Positions 25,496-39,293 of a DNA stretch of 64,000 nucleotides are shown piece after piece. The DNA comes from Gymnothorax reevesii (lineage: Eukaryota; Chordata; Actinopteri; Anguilliformes; Muraenidae), in contig CM056583.1 in NCBI GenBank assembly GCA_029721435.1, forward strand, positions 78,682,620 to 78,746,619. Direction: 5' to 3'. A program made the position numbers and the translations under genes. Position 1 is the stretch's first letter. Each line of letters opens with the position of its first letter. The notes beneath the pieces were generated by a model. It was not told the origin of the DNA. It worked only from the letters and a program-made list of their open reading frames with translations, and ran no database searches.

Positions 25496-26281
25496 TGTTA
25501 AGCATCTGAGGGAAAACACTGGGAACTCGGAAAACATGGAAACTGGACTCGGAACTTGGGAAACACTGGAGAAACAAGGGGGAGAGACACCAAATGTAGG
25601 GATCCAAGAAATAATTTATTAGTAAACTAGAAAACTCGGAAAGGGAAAAAAACGAGGCACTCAGGCCAACACAACCACCGTGCTACTGCACTGAAAGGAG
25701 GAAGAAACTCAGGAATCAATAAAATAAACTGAATAAACATTTCACCATGCATAGAGTGAGAAGCAGAACAGGTAAGATAAATGCAGAGGGTCTGCAGAAA
25801 GCACAGCAAAGCAAGTTAAACAAAAGCAAGAGGCGGAGACTAGAACAGGGCGAATGCGGAGAGGTCGTTAGTCAATTAGTAAGTGCAGCTGTACAATCCC
25901 GAGTGCTCGTTAGTATGTTAGTCTAATATAGAATGTTAGTTTTGGTTAGTAAATTCTATAAAATAACAAACTGTTAGTACGGGTTAGTAAGATAGAAAAG
26001 CAAGGAGAAATTAGTAAATGAGAATGGAAGGAAGGCTGAAACCCAGAATCCATTAAATCACCCAAAATAGTGTCACAATCAATTAAGACAGAAAACTGCT
26101 ACAAACTGATGACGCGACCGGGGAGAAAGCAAAGACAGTACAAGGGTAAGACGTGGACTGGAATAAACACGGGAGAGATACGAAATGTGAAACACTAAGA
26201 CATGGACTAAAAGCAGACTCTCAAAAATAATAAAAACCTAAAATTGACTAACCAAAATGTGGGAACCCACAGAACATAACA
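25496..26281. mobile_element. Possible solo LTR (786 bases)
   Basis: The block starts TGTTAAGCATC and ends GAACATAACA, so TGTTA and TAACA form inverted ends with the TG...CA rule of LTRs. The flanking bases are GAAAT (25491-25495) and GTAAT (26282-26286), a 4-of-5 match to a target duplication. The interior is non-coding, A-rich on + and poor in CpG. It has an irregular cluster of TTAGT motifs at about 25866-26018. No primer-binding site or coding part adjoins it. Assignment is tentative. Confidence 0.45.
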
Positions 26282-27763
26282 GTAATAGTACATTTTCACT
26301 TTCCTGGTACAAGAGCGCAATCTCGACCTCAAAGTATTTTACTAAGAGAAGAAACAAGAGATGAAAGTTGCACCTGTAACCCCAATTCCGAGAGTGGAAA
26401 ATGCCAATAAAATCAAAAAGGATTTAGAAAATCATTCCCTCTGTATTGTATTGCAACCAGTACAGCAACTCGTTATTTCTCGTTCTGACGAGAATTTAAT
26501 TGCTTAATAGCCATACTCGTGTTCCGCAGGGGGTTGATTGTGATTAATAATCCTATGGAATAGTGACGTCACCCATCGTTATGGTAACGAAAGGCAAAAA
26601 CGGATGAAATGGCCGAAATTTTAGTAACGGGGCGAGTTGGTTCAATCCCACGTGGCAGAAGACAGAGGCAGGCCTATGTTTAACGCATATCTCAGAGGGC
26701 GCGGGGATCCATTGGGCGGTTTTGGAGGAGATATGTCGCCAAGTGCCGGGCAATCTGAGAATTAATATATAGATAGATAATATACAATGTCATGGCTGCA
26801 ACAGTCAGCAGACAAGCTCATGCACACAGCTGTTTGTTGCTGTGAAATATCACCATTTCTTTCGGTCATTTTCCTGAACCACTTCAACACCAGTTTGTCA
26901 AGTCTAGCAAGAAAAATCCTCCCATTCCTCCACTATGCTAGTCTTCAGCTGCACAATTGTATGGGGCCTTTGTTGCAATGTGTATTGCTCTATAATGCGC
27001 CATGCAGATCAACTTTTTAGCTATTGGGGTTGTGTTATTATTGTAAAGTTCGAGTGATTTCGCACTATGTAAATCACATATTTGGCGTCAGAGGTAGACA
27101 GGGTCAGCGATAGACGGTGAAATTGAGCAGAGGCTAATAGCAGTAATTTTGTGGTGGTTTCTGGCTGGTTTGCCTGCAGAACCTGAAATGACCAAGTTTC
27201 TTTATTTGTGGCCCGTTTTACATCATCTGTCTTTATGTCTGGCTTCTTGATATGAATAGGGGTCTTTTTCTGTGATGGTGGTAATGGCTCCATTTACAGC
27301 GCAACTTTCAGCTGAGGAGCTGTGAAAGCGCGGTTCGCTTTCTGATGGTGAATCATCACTCTCGCCCGGCGCATTTCACCCCCTTTAGCGCGGCAGCATT
27401 TTCCAGCGACACGGCGCTGTTTTTCTGACAGGTTAATGAGCTATGGACTCTGTGGCTCGATGGGAGTCCAGTTGCATACGTTTTTTTCTGCAGAGCACTC
27501 CATGCTGAAGACCCTCCTAATCACGCTAGATAAACTGCCATGAACAACGTAATTGCATTTGCAGCAATTTAATGTGGCCCATCTGTTCTATATCGAGAGG
27601 AATAGATGCTGGTAGTGTGGGTCCACCTAAGGCCTCATTCCCTGAAAAACTCAGATCCTGAGACGAATGGATGGACAGGCTTGAGTATGAAAAGGCACAT
27701 CGACACTATAAGTTGCATCTATATATTAGATTTTGTTGAAAAATGTTAAATGGTTCAGAGCAG

Positions 27764-27900
27764 AGCGAATCAGCATTATCTAGAAAGGTTAATATGGGTG
27801 CAGGCTTTGTTCCAACCAAGCAGTTATATAACCGATACTACTAATCAAGCTCTTTAGCAAAGACTCTTGGGATTGATTAGTACAGGTTGTGGCCCTGGAA
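27764..27900. repeat. Diverged relative of the 1931-2137 palindromic MITE
   Basis: The phrase CATTATCTAGAAAGGTTAATA and then TGGGTGCAGGCTTTGTTCCA, CCAAGCAGTTATATAACCGA and TTTAGCAAAGACTCTTGGG match one arm and centre of the element at 1931-2137. The second arm is largely missing. This shows the family is dispersed in this genome. Confidence 0.7.
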
Positions 27901-29250
27901 AGGAAGCGTGACGGATGAATATGTGGACTGATGGACATGTGAAAGGGCAACACTCATTTCTGTATCCCTTTCCACTCCGTGGCGGGGGATAATAACATTA
28001 TGGTGATGTTTGTTCATCTGACAAAAGTGCTTCCCAGTCAGTATCACCATGGCAAAAAGTTAGTGCTATTCAAAAACAGAATTGCTTACGGCTCTGTGGT
28101 TAGCAGCCTTTTCACACAATGACAGCTAGAAATCCAGCCCTGTGCACAATGCTAACATTCAAACACGTCCCTGATGGCTTTTACCTGTCTGTGGGATATT
28201 ATACTTTTTTTTTTGACAGAGCACGCACAAGTAAAGAAAAATATTTATGCTTTTTATTCAGCAAAAATGTGTGACTGCCGTCTTGCACCTGGCCGCAGTG
28301 ACACAGTGTTGGCCAAGAGCTGCAGAATCCAGAGTCAAGAGCAGATCATGTCATGTGACATGTGCCTGCCATACCAGAGAGTATCACGCAAAGCGCGTGT
28401 ATTTGCGTCTTTGCATTGACTTTGAATGTAATCTATCGTGTAAAAAAAATTGTTTCGCTTTTGGTGTAAAAGCAGCCTTACTCTGAGGTTAGTTAGACCT
28501 CTGTGCAGCTCCTTTGAAGTGATATGTGGGGTTTCCTTCGCATAACAGACCAGGCTACTAGCAGCACTATGAGAGATTTTTCTGGGTATTTCTAATCTTG
28601 CCTTGACGTCAGCGCTTCCTTTTAACCCCATTTCTCAAGTAAATTTCTGACAGTGGACAGCGCAGAGGATGTAAATCCTCTCCCTTAGCATTTCCCTGCT
28701 TTGTAAGAGTCAGATATTTCATTCTGTTGTGTTACCAACTTAACAGAGCCCATGGGTGTGATGTGATTCTTGTACCTGCAATAAACATCCCCTTATTATT
28801 TTAATAAAAGTAAAACGGATTTTAGATATTTGACCAAGGCTCTATTATGTTTATATAATGAATTTAACTGAGCTTTGTGCAAAGTGATACTCATTTTTAG
28901 TCCTTATAGTGCTTCAAGTCCAGTGTTATTAATAGTGATATTTTCACCAGTGATTGTTGGTCAAGACAAAATATTGCATCATCCCTCTTTAATGCGCATT
29001 AATGTTATTCAGCATGTACAGCTTTATTATATGTTCTTAATCACATTTATTCAAACAAAAACTGAGGGGGTTGACCATACACAGTAAAGGAGAGCAATAG
29101 CATTGTGTGGAGAGTAGTGTTGCTGTTCACTGAGCTCCAGTGTAGGCCCATTTGGTGATTAGATAAATCTAATATTGGACCTTCAGTTTTAATAGCAGAT
29201 TTATTCTGTCTTTCTCATTGCACATCTGTTTTCTCTGTGGCTTGTTTCAG

Positions 29251-29325
29251 AGAGGCTCCAGTTATGGTTCCCTGATAACAGCGCATGGAAAGTACCAGTT
29301 ATTTGCAAAAACAGGCTATTTCAAG
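29251..29325 (+). CDS. npr2: Receptor guanylyl cyclase exon 3: 25-residue phosphosite exon
   Basis: Exactly 25 codons (residues 69-93), beginning and ending in phase 0. They encode the glycine-rich-loop-like start of the kinase homology domain. RGSSYGSLIT holds Ser71, Ser72, Ser75 and Thr78, which align with Ser522, Ser523, Ser526 and Thr529 of human NPR2. The tail reads KYQLFAKTGYFK. Acceptor is TTGTTTCAG and donor is CAAG|GTAAGG. Skipping this exon would leave the frame intact. A mammalian GC-B isoform lacking 25 residues of this domain is known and is commonly attributed to skipping of the equivalent exon. Confidence 0.96.
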
Positions 29326-29534
29326 GTAAGGTTGCATTCTGACATTTTCAACTCTTCCCTCGCTCGCTTCCACCCACACGCTCACGTACGCTCAGGCAGA
29401 GAGGAGAGTGAGCGCGGGCGTTGTGGACCGTTCCAATGCGAGCCTCCTGATCTACAAAGCGAATGTAATCACAGCAATGTTACTGGCCAGACATTCCAGC
29501 AGTTTTTAAAAACGATATTGGGAGAGGAACTCGG

Positions 29535-29860
29535 TGTCATGGTTTGGTCCCGCCGGTGGAAGGCAATAAGCCGCCGGGCACTGGGACCATGTACCCAAAC
29601 CAAACAGAAGGGACCCAAATGCACAGGCCGAGTAAAAATATAAATAAAGATTTAATTTAAAACGAAAAAAAGGAGAGCTGCGGCTATAAACAGGGTTCCA
29701 TTTAACACAAAGAGTAAAAACAGAGAGCACAGAATGCAGCTGCACTGCCAAACTGGCAGCCCTTATATACTCTTAACAGCACCTCCACCTCAACCAGCAG
29801 CTGCTGTGGCTCGTTTAGGTGGAGGTGCAGACAGCAGGGGGGGGGGGCAGGACCATCACA
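29535..29860 (-). mobile_element. Solo LTR with perfect 5-base target duplication
   Basis: The element starts TGTCATGGTTTGGTCC and ends GGACCATCACA, giving TG...CA termini with an imperfect inverted repeat (TGTCATGGT against TGTGATGGT). CTCGG precedes it (29530-29534) and follows it (29861-29865), a perfect 5-base target-site duplication. On the minus strand GAGTATATAAGGGC is a good TATA-box match at the position expected for a U3 promoter, so the LTR probably points against the host gene. There is no internal retrotransposon sequence, so it is a solo LTR left by recombination, or possibly a TRIM-like remnant. Confidence 0.8.
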
Positions 29861-30454
29861 CTCGGGGCTGTAGCTGACTGACGTTAGTGGCAAAATGGAG
29901 GATCAACTCCTTCTTGGGGGTGCCATTTTGCGCAGATTTCGAAAATATTACAGCATTGAATGCTTCTAGAATATCGATCCACGTGCCACCATTTTGAGAT
30001 AAAATCTCCCTTGGCTCATGCACCTTAATGACTATGTGACTGGACAGTGAAACTGAGCAGGAGGTTTAATGGATTATCTCAGCTCGCCGTGGGCAGAAGG
30101 GTAGATTACGGATCTTCCTGTGTCTGTCCCGCACTGGCATTTGCTTTGCTACTTGAATATAAGGAAATGTGGTTTCCTTTTATGTCTAACGAGCATTTAA
30201 TTAAAACTAGACTGTAAAGCTTGCTATTTCTGTTTCAGAATTCATCAAATTTGAGGTTTGGGCTCTCACAGACTATTACCAAATTTTTTACATCATAGTG
30301 ATGTCATTTAAGGAAAAAATCCACGCTCTCACACAATAAACCCATTCATTAGAAGTTCCTTCTCTTCTTTTAGCATATGGGTGATACCTTTCACACTGTG
30401 GCAGGTTCTTCTCTCTGCTTTATCCAAATTCTCTATGTGCGTTTTAACCACCCT

Positions 30455-30455
30455 C

Positions 30456-30482
<27 letters not shown>
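30455..30482. repeat. (AC)n microsatellite
   Basis: An uninterrupted run of about 14 AC units. Confidence 0.98.
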
Positions 30483-30488
<6 letters not shown>

Positions 30489-31170
30489 GTCACAGAAATG
30501 TCAAACAGTTCACTTGAAAGTGCCTGTGAATTATTCTCTGCAGACAATAGGGCGGTGAAATTCATTGAACATCAGACAGCTCATTGGCAGTACAATGATT
30601 TTATTTAATATATTGGCTCTTATATTTGCTCCTTAAATTTTGTAATGACCGCCTTGGTTATAACAATAATTATGCTGTTCATGAGCGTTATGTTCTGCTC
30701 TGGTTTGTAATGCATCCAGTTGCTAAGCTATAATTCACCCATCACTGCCTAAAATGAGCACTTTTATCATTTGAAAGCAGCCCACATTCGGCGCTCTTCA
30801 TTTTGCAATTAACGAGTTGTTCTGAATAAGTCAAATGCCTTCTACCTTCTTGAAACTGTTTTACTGCTCTCTCAACCTAAACTAATGTATAGGAGTGCTT
30901 TTTTTATGCATTTGCAAATCTGGAAAACAATCCACCATTACTATGAAAAGTGGCACTTGAAAGCTGTTTGGTGTGTAGATGACATTGGTATTGGGTCTAT
31001 TGCAGGTAATTTAGCACTCAGCTAAATGTCAAAAACGCAAAATTCGCCATTGCTCCCGAGATGAGACGTCGGGGATAACGTTTCAATTCAGTACATCCTA
31101 TTGAACATTAATTTATGTCTAGATTAGCATGAACTATTCTTGATTTAATTATTTCCCAGTGGTGTTCTGC

Positions 31171-31221
31171 AAAAATAAATAAATGAATAAATAAATAAAT
31201 AGACCCAGAAAATAAATAAAC
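31171..31221. repeat. (AAAT)n simple repeat
   Basis: Repeated AAATA/AAATG units with few interruptions. Confidence 0.9.
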
Positions 31222-31601
31222 TTAATAAAATTGGACAACCTGCAGCTACGATTACATTCAGTCTTGCTAATATCTGTTGAACTCTGGAGTAGCTGCAATG
31301 AATAATGACTGTTTTCAGCCGAACACAATTGGAAGGCGAGTTCTAAACACTGCAAAATTTCCATATAAGAGTTCAGCGAGGTAGAATATTTACTCTATCA
31401 GAGTTGAAGTCCTCCATTATGTTTGATTTATCACCGGGAATTTTGTGTAAGTTAGTTCAAAAAGCCCGGAAGCAGTACGTCAAATGCCAACTCAATCACG
31501 CTTTGAAGAACTGAACTTATTGAGGGTTTCACCCATTCCCCTTTGGTCTGTACATGTCACATCTTATTGCCGTGTGTCAGTTGAACCAGATGGGTCCTTA
31601 G

Positions 31602-31730
<129 letters not shown>

Positions 31731-34700
31731 TGAAGTGCCTTTGAGCGTACGTTTGTATGTGTGGGGGTGCGCTCTTGTGCACGTATGAGCACCTGCATGC
31801 GTTTTACTCACATTTCTTTGCTGAATGTTACCATCTATATTGTTGTTAGCCTTGACTGATTTTTTTTGCTATGTAACTTCAGGATTTAGTTGATCGTGAC
31901 TGATGTATTAATCTTTGTTTGCTTCAATAGTGAATTGATCATGGTGTTCACAATGGAAAACGTTGTCTTAAATTACCATTAGTCTATATTTTCACCTTCG
32001 CTGAAGCACTTTGGCACGGCCAGCTTTGGTAACAGTGACCCTCTCCACCAGTACTGTTTTTACACTGTTTTAATAGTTAAAGGCAAATTTCCACTGATTT
32101 CATGCCATGATGGTGACCAAACTAAACAAAATGTAAGCGTAGCATAGTTCAGCCAGGCCTCACCTTGAAGATGTTTACTCAGTTGTGCATATTTAAGCTG
32201 GATTTTACTCTTGGACTGATATTGCGCTACACTGTGTACAAAAGAGGGATGATTTTTAGTCAATAACGTGGGTGTTTATTCGCTTGTGAGCGGTCAAGGT
32301 TTCGGCCCATCATATGATAATGATGATTAGCTCAGAGCTGAGTCAACATGAAGTAAAAAAAAAAAAAAAACACGAATAAACAGTCTTCGATGTTTTATTC
32401 ATTGGATATCAGCGTTAATATTGATTCAGAATTTCATACCAGAATGCTTGGCTCCTTTTTTAGAGCAACACTGAACTGATGTATAGTGTAATTCTGCATC
32501 TGACATGTAAAAATTAGTATCTTACTTTCTGGTCCACCGAAACTTATTTTACTGAAAGGTTACACAGGTAACATCAGTCAAAGGGCTGCAAATCATGTCT
32601 GCCCTCTGTCCAAACCCTTCAGCATCTGTTCAAATCCATCAGCCTCCGTTCATAATCAGACAGGGCGGCAGCATCAGAGGGAGACACCTGCCATCGCTTT
32701 TCTGTCTCAACCTTTGGGTTTGTGTTTCACTCGGCTGGTCCATGGGTTGTGATTTACGTGGCTGTCGTGTGGCCATTGATGCAGGCTGGCCAGCCCATGC
32801 TGTGAGTGTGAAGTGTGAAGTTTTACTCCTAGCCTGCTTCCTGAGAGAGGCGCTAGCATGTGCTAGGAGCACTGCTAAAGGCCCTGACAGACTGTCAAGC
32901 TGGGCTTTGTGTGGGAACAGACCACATGGGGAGCTGGTTTTGCCTGGAGATGCGTAACCGCTCATCTGCTAGTGACCCCTGAAGACTTGACAGAGTAGAG
33001 GCGGGGGGAGGATTAACCAGTTCGGTTTGGCCAACGCCGCCTCAATATGAGGATATGCAAATAAACTTCCCATTTACACCTTCACACCCTCTTCAAGAAA
33101 GGTACAGCATTTGTTTAATACAAATGCGGTATGTATAGAACACATTCTCAATTGTTTTGTTTTTTTTAGCTAATTGAGTAATTATAGCTCTCTGCTGGCG
33201 TTTGCATATCTTGCTTTGATCGATATAAAGAAAAGGAACTTGAATTGCTCTTAATCACATTTTTTGTGAAATTGCTTATCTTCATTTCTTTTATTTTTTT
33301 CTTTGAGCTCTCCGGGGACAGAAAGTGTAAAAGAAGGAATTATTTCACCTCTTTCGATTCACTGTACCATTTCTACCAACTGTGGCTTAACACTGTATTT
33401 ACTAAAGCTATTTGTAGAGTGATTTAGTATTGGTATTTTCAGCGTAGTTATCACTTGATTATGTTTTTTTTTTTCTGAAAACCTGTAAATCGGCAGTAAA
33501 AACTGGAGGAATTTAGGACCATGACGATGAAATGAAATCCATGTTACGGAATCCATTGCAAACTTACTGATGTGTGCAATGATTGTTTTCTCCCTCAGTT
33601 TGTTTCAGTTGATTGGTCCTCCAGTCCACCTTAAAATAATAGGGCAATGTGTTACCATAGGAATTCATTCTGGGACATGCAGTGTAAATGAGGAATGTGT
33701 TTAAACTTTGCAAACACATTTAATTCTTCTCCACTAGGACCATGAAATAAGTCTCAATGGCCCCCGAGTCCACCTGAAAATGACGGCATACAATCGAAAT
33801 AGCTGAAGCTACCTCTTCCGAATAAAAATGCTTTTTTGTTGTCTGCAGAATGAGCAAACTTGGTTTTTAAAGGGGAGCAGCGTTGTGAAAGTTAAGGAAG
33901 AACGTTGATTGAATGTTGCCTAATCCTTGTGAATCAGTTAAAAGGGGTGCAGTTTCTTCCTTGAATCACCACAGACACTTAGAGCCAAAGGTTTGTACAT
34001 GTCTGGGCTGAACTGGAATCATTGCTCACTCATTATTGAATAAGAAAATGTTCATTTATGTTGGAAGTGTACAGGCATTCAAAAGCTTTGTGTCACTAGT
34101 TTACTTAGAGAACTTAAACCAGATTCAAAGCACATAGGAATGTATGGTCAGACTTACTGTGTACTGAAAATAGTTCATTTTGTGACTAATTATTGTGGAA
34201 CTTTTGTAATAGTTGTGCAATATATCAACATCGCTGATATACTAATAATGTTATAAAGACATATCCTTGTCTGGGTTGCAGCATATTAAAATTCTGTAAG
34301 CTCTCCTATTGCCAAAATTTCAAAAATTGTCATCTAGTGCTTATTTGTCCTTACGTCTCACCAAAGTATCCATATGTGTACAGGTCTAACTTGCATTATC
34401 ATTCCAAAGTATCAACTGTTAAAATGATTTTGCTGACAGAATAGTAATTAGAATATGAACTAATCAAGTAAGGATCTGCTTGCCATTGATTATTAATGAG
34501 CCCTTGCCCTCAACTTTGGTTCAGGCCATCAATTAAATGCCAAGCCCTGAGAGTCAAATACTGTATATCATTAGTGGATAATGTATCCCAGCGCTCCTTA
34601 CTCAAAATGGCGTCCTGAATTTATATTGTATATACCAGCACGGCACTTGACATTCAAGAAGTATGTTCTGGGTTGAATCAGCAAAACAAAATCATCCCAG

Positions 34701-35299
34701 TGAAATAATTTCACATTTGCAAAACCAGAGGAGTGTTTCGCCTCTCATACGACCACTTTGCCTCCTGGCGCAATGCACTCCTCGTTTCTCTATTTTCGTC
34801 TGTTTGGAAAAAGTGTGTACTGTCATAAGTCTGACTCACACATGACTTCCAGTCCTCAATGTATTCACACCTCCCCACGATGTGTCAGCGGGCCTCTGGC
34901 CCTCCGCTAGCGTCAGCGCGTTTCAGAGCTTTTAAAAGACAAAAACCTGCTCACTGCGGACGGGCCACAGGATCCTGCTGTGATTTATTGACATATTTGA
35001 CAGACTTTAGCCCTTCCACCCACCCTCAATGCTAACAAGCCGTGTGTCAGAGTCAAATCTTGTTATGACGTGACCCGGTAGCCCTTTGGCCACATTTTCC
35101 CTGTACATCACGTCGTGACTTGCTTTTGCTTTAGTGACTTTGTCTATGAAATACAGTTGCAATGAATGCTGGCCGCAGTTTTGTTGTATTTATATTTGAA
35201 AGGATCTGTTTCTTGTCGGCCATCACTGTAGGTAGCTTTAAACGATCATAAATAAATTAATTTTATTGGAGGGATTTTTTTCCTGAAAATAAGAAAATA

Positions 35300-35316
35300 A
35301 GATAGATAGATAGATG

Positions 35317-35371
<55 letters not shown>

Positions 35372-35372
35372 G

Positions 35373-35411
<39 letters not shown>

Positions 35412-35430
35412 GGATGACAGACAGACAGAC
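35300..35430. repeat. Compound (GATA)n/(GATT)n/(GACA)n microsatellite
   Basis: About 65 bases of GATA repeats pass into eight GATT units and then a short GACAGACAGACAGAC run. The minus-strand frames through it give Ile/Asn/Ser-rich peptides that are artefacts of the repeat. Confidence 0.97.
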
Positions 35431-35548
35431 ATTGCCTATGTGTACGATTGTGCATTGTGTTCAGTAATTTGCAATATTTTTACCAACTTATTTAAGAACT
35501 CAGGAAGATACCTTTTTAAATTATTGATATATTTGATATATTTGTATC

Positions 35549-35815
35549 TCCCCAACGACAATAGTCGGGAGAAACTATGGTTTAGTTCTGGGGCAGCCGG
35601 CGCAGGGGTTTTCTGTTCTGGGCCCCGAGGGCCTCAACTATTACAGGAATTTCTACAAATCTCATACAGGCGAAGATAATGATTGGACAATGCTCAAGAC
35701 CGATTTTCGCGAATTTCGTACGTCCAATATGGCTGCTGGGGGCCATTTTGTCTGAAATTTAGGGATCGGAGAGATACGCAACTCGGTCCCTGTGGCGACC
35801 AAGTTATCTAGTTTT
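35549..35815. repeat. Possible interspersed repeat
   Basis: The block runs from CTCCCCAACGACAATAGTCG to CGGTCCCTGTGGCGACC. It is more GC-rich than its surroundings and contains CGAATTTCGTACGTCCAATA and a GGCTGCTGGGGGCCATTTTG phrase. It resembles the unclassified repeats in intron 1 in style, but I could not align it with them. Low confidence. Confidence 0.25.
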
Positions 35816-35857
35816 GTCTTAAAAATATTTTGTCATTATGAAAGAGTTAGTGGTTGA

Positions 35858-38438
<2,581 letters not shown>

Positions 38439-38598
38439 GGAATGAATTTCCTGCATAACAGCTACATCGGATCGCACGGAAATTTAAAGTCATCCAACTG
38501 CGTGGTGGACAGCCGATTTGTCCTGAAAATAACGGATTACGGGCTGGCAAGCTTCCGCTCATCGAGTGAAAATGAGGATTCTCATGCACTCTACGCAA
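38439..38598 (+). CDS. npr2: Receptor guanylyl cyclase exon 7: pseudokinase catalytic loop
   Basis: Residues 179-231 plus one base of Lys232. [20 protein letters not shown] shows SHGNLKSSN where active kinases have HRDLKxxN, so the catalytic Asp is absent, as in all natriuretic peptide receptors. ITDYGLASF replaces the DFG motif with DYG, keeping Asp211. The exon ends with an acidic Ser-rich loop, [13 protein letters not shown]. Acceptor is CTCACCAG and donor is GCAA|GTAGGT. Only 186 bases of intron follow. Confidence 0.97.
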
Positions 38599-38640
38599 GT
38601 AGGTATTACACCCACTCACTCAAACATGAACACGCTCACA

Positions 38641-38672
38641 TACAGTGAGCTCCATAATGTTTGGGGCACATC
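38641..38672. repeat. Solitary mariner-type terminus in intron 7
   Basis: TACAGTGAGCTCCATAATGT followed by TTGGGGCACA matches the form of a fish Tc1/mariner inverted terminus (TACAGTG.CCTCCATAATGTTTGG). No opposing end is seen before the next exon, so it is at most a fragment. Confidence 0.45.
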
Positions 38673-38784
38673 CTGGCCTGGAGCATCGATTCTGCAAGGG
38701 AATGTTTCTTGTGCATATTCGTGACGGTAGAATGATTCATTGAATTTTTTTTTTTGACCTGTTATTTTCTGTTTATCTCTTCAG

Positions 38785-38940
38785 AAAAACTGTGGACAGC
38801 CCCTGAGCTGTTGATATACGACAGACACCCCCCTCAGGGCACGCAGAAGGGGGATGTGTACAGTTTCGGCATCATATTGCAGGAGATAGCCCTGAGGAAT
38901 GGGCCCTTCTATGTGGAGGGGATGGACCTCAGCCCTAAAG
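38785..38940 (+). CDS. npr2: Receptor guanylyl cyclase exon 8: KHD APE region
   Basis: Two bases complete Lys232, then residues 233-283, then one base of Glu284. [16 protein letters not shown] contains the APE motif (residues 237-239). [20 protein letters not shown] is the helix F region with its invariant Asp. The end is [17 protein letters not shown] is a variable loop and differs from both human paralogues. Acceptor is ATCTCTTCAG and donor is AAAG|GTAGCT, a weak site. An open frame reads through the donor into the intron, so intron retention would add foreign residues before a stop. Confidence 0.97.
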
Positions 38941-39293
38941 GTAGCTGCATTGTGAGCAGCGTGCTTCTGTTCCCTCGTTCTTCTGCCTTTCTCGTGTTTA
39001 GTTTTTCACCCGTTAAACTTCTTAGACAGACAGTGAGAAACCTGAATAAATATGTGGACAAACATAAAGGCTTTTTATTATTTTCCTGGCATGGTTTGGG
39101 TCCACTCATCCCCTTTAAGGCAGAGGAGTCAGGGCACATCTATGCAGAATTATTCTGCGAGATCACCTTACTATCTTATGGCGAAACATTCCTACCGTGA
39201 TGAAAGCGGTCGCTTCTAGTATGGCCATAGCCCAAACCACACAAGGCACAAGAGGTCACTGAATGATTTCGTGAGTACGAAAATGATTGTTAC

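Larger units (their letters stand above)
17099..29250. other. Intron 2 (12.15 kb), repeat-rich
   Basis: No exon recognised. It contains an interspersed repeat (17705-18085), a CA-rich tract (19053-19416), a SINE-like repeat (20020-20432), a MITE next to a Tc1-type element (21652-23300), a repeat fragment (23347-23430), a TTAA-flanked repeat (23591-23946), a possible LTR (25496-26281) and a MITE relative (27764-27900). The stretches 18.1-19.05, 20.45-21.65, 24-25.5, 26.3-27.75 and 27.9-29.25 kb show nothing I can name. Confidence 0.75.

Noticed and set aside
26640..26660. GGTTCAATCCC, a possible B box of another SINE
   Set aside because: No A box at the right distance and no repeat tail; a lone 11-base match is likely chance.
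32595..32965. Opposed open frames of about 110-120 codons
   Set aside because: A GC-richer patch gives long frames on both strands at once; no protein family recognised.
35299..35430. CRISPR-like array
   Set aside because: Tetranucleotide repeats without spacers in a vertebrate intron; it is a microsatellite.
35238..35455. Minus-strand Ile/Asn/Ser-repeat open frames
   Set aside because: They are translations of the GATA/GATT microsatellite.
38754..39200. Read-through open frame from exon 8 into the intron
   Set aside because: The conserved protein stops matching exactly at the AAAG|GTAGCT donor and resumes at 43334, so the extension is intronic.
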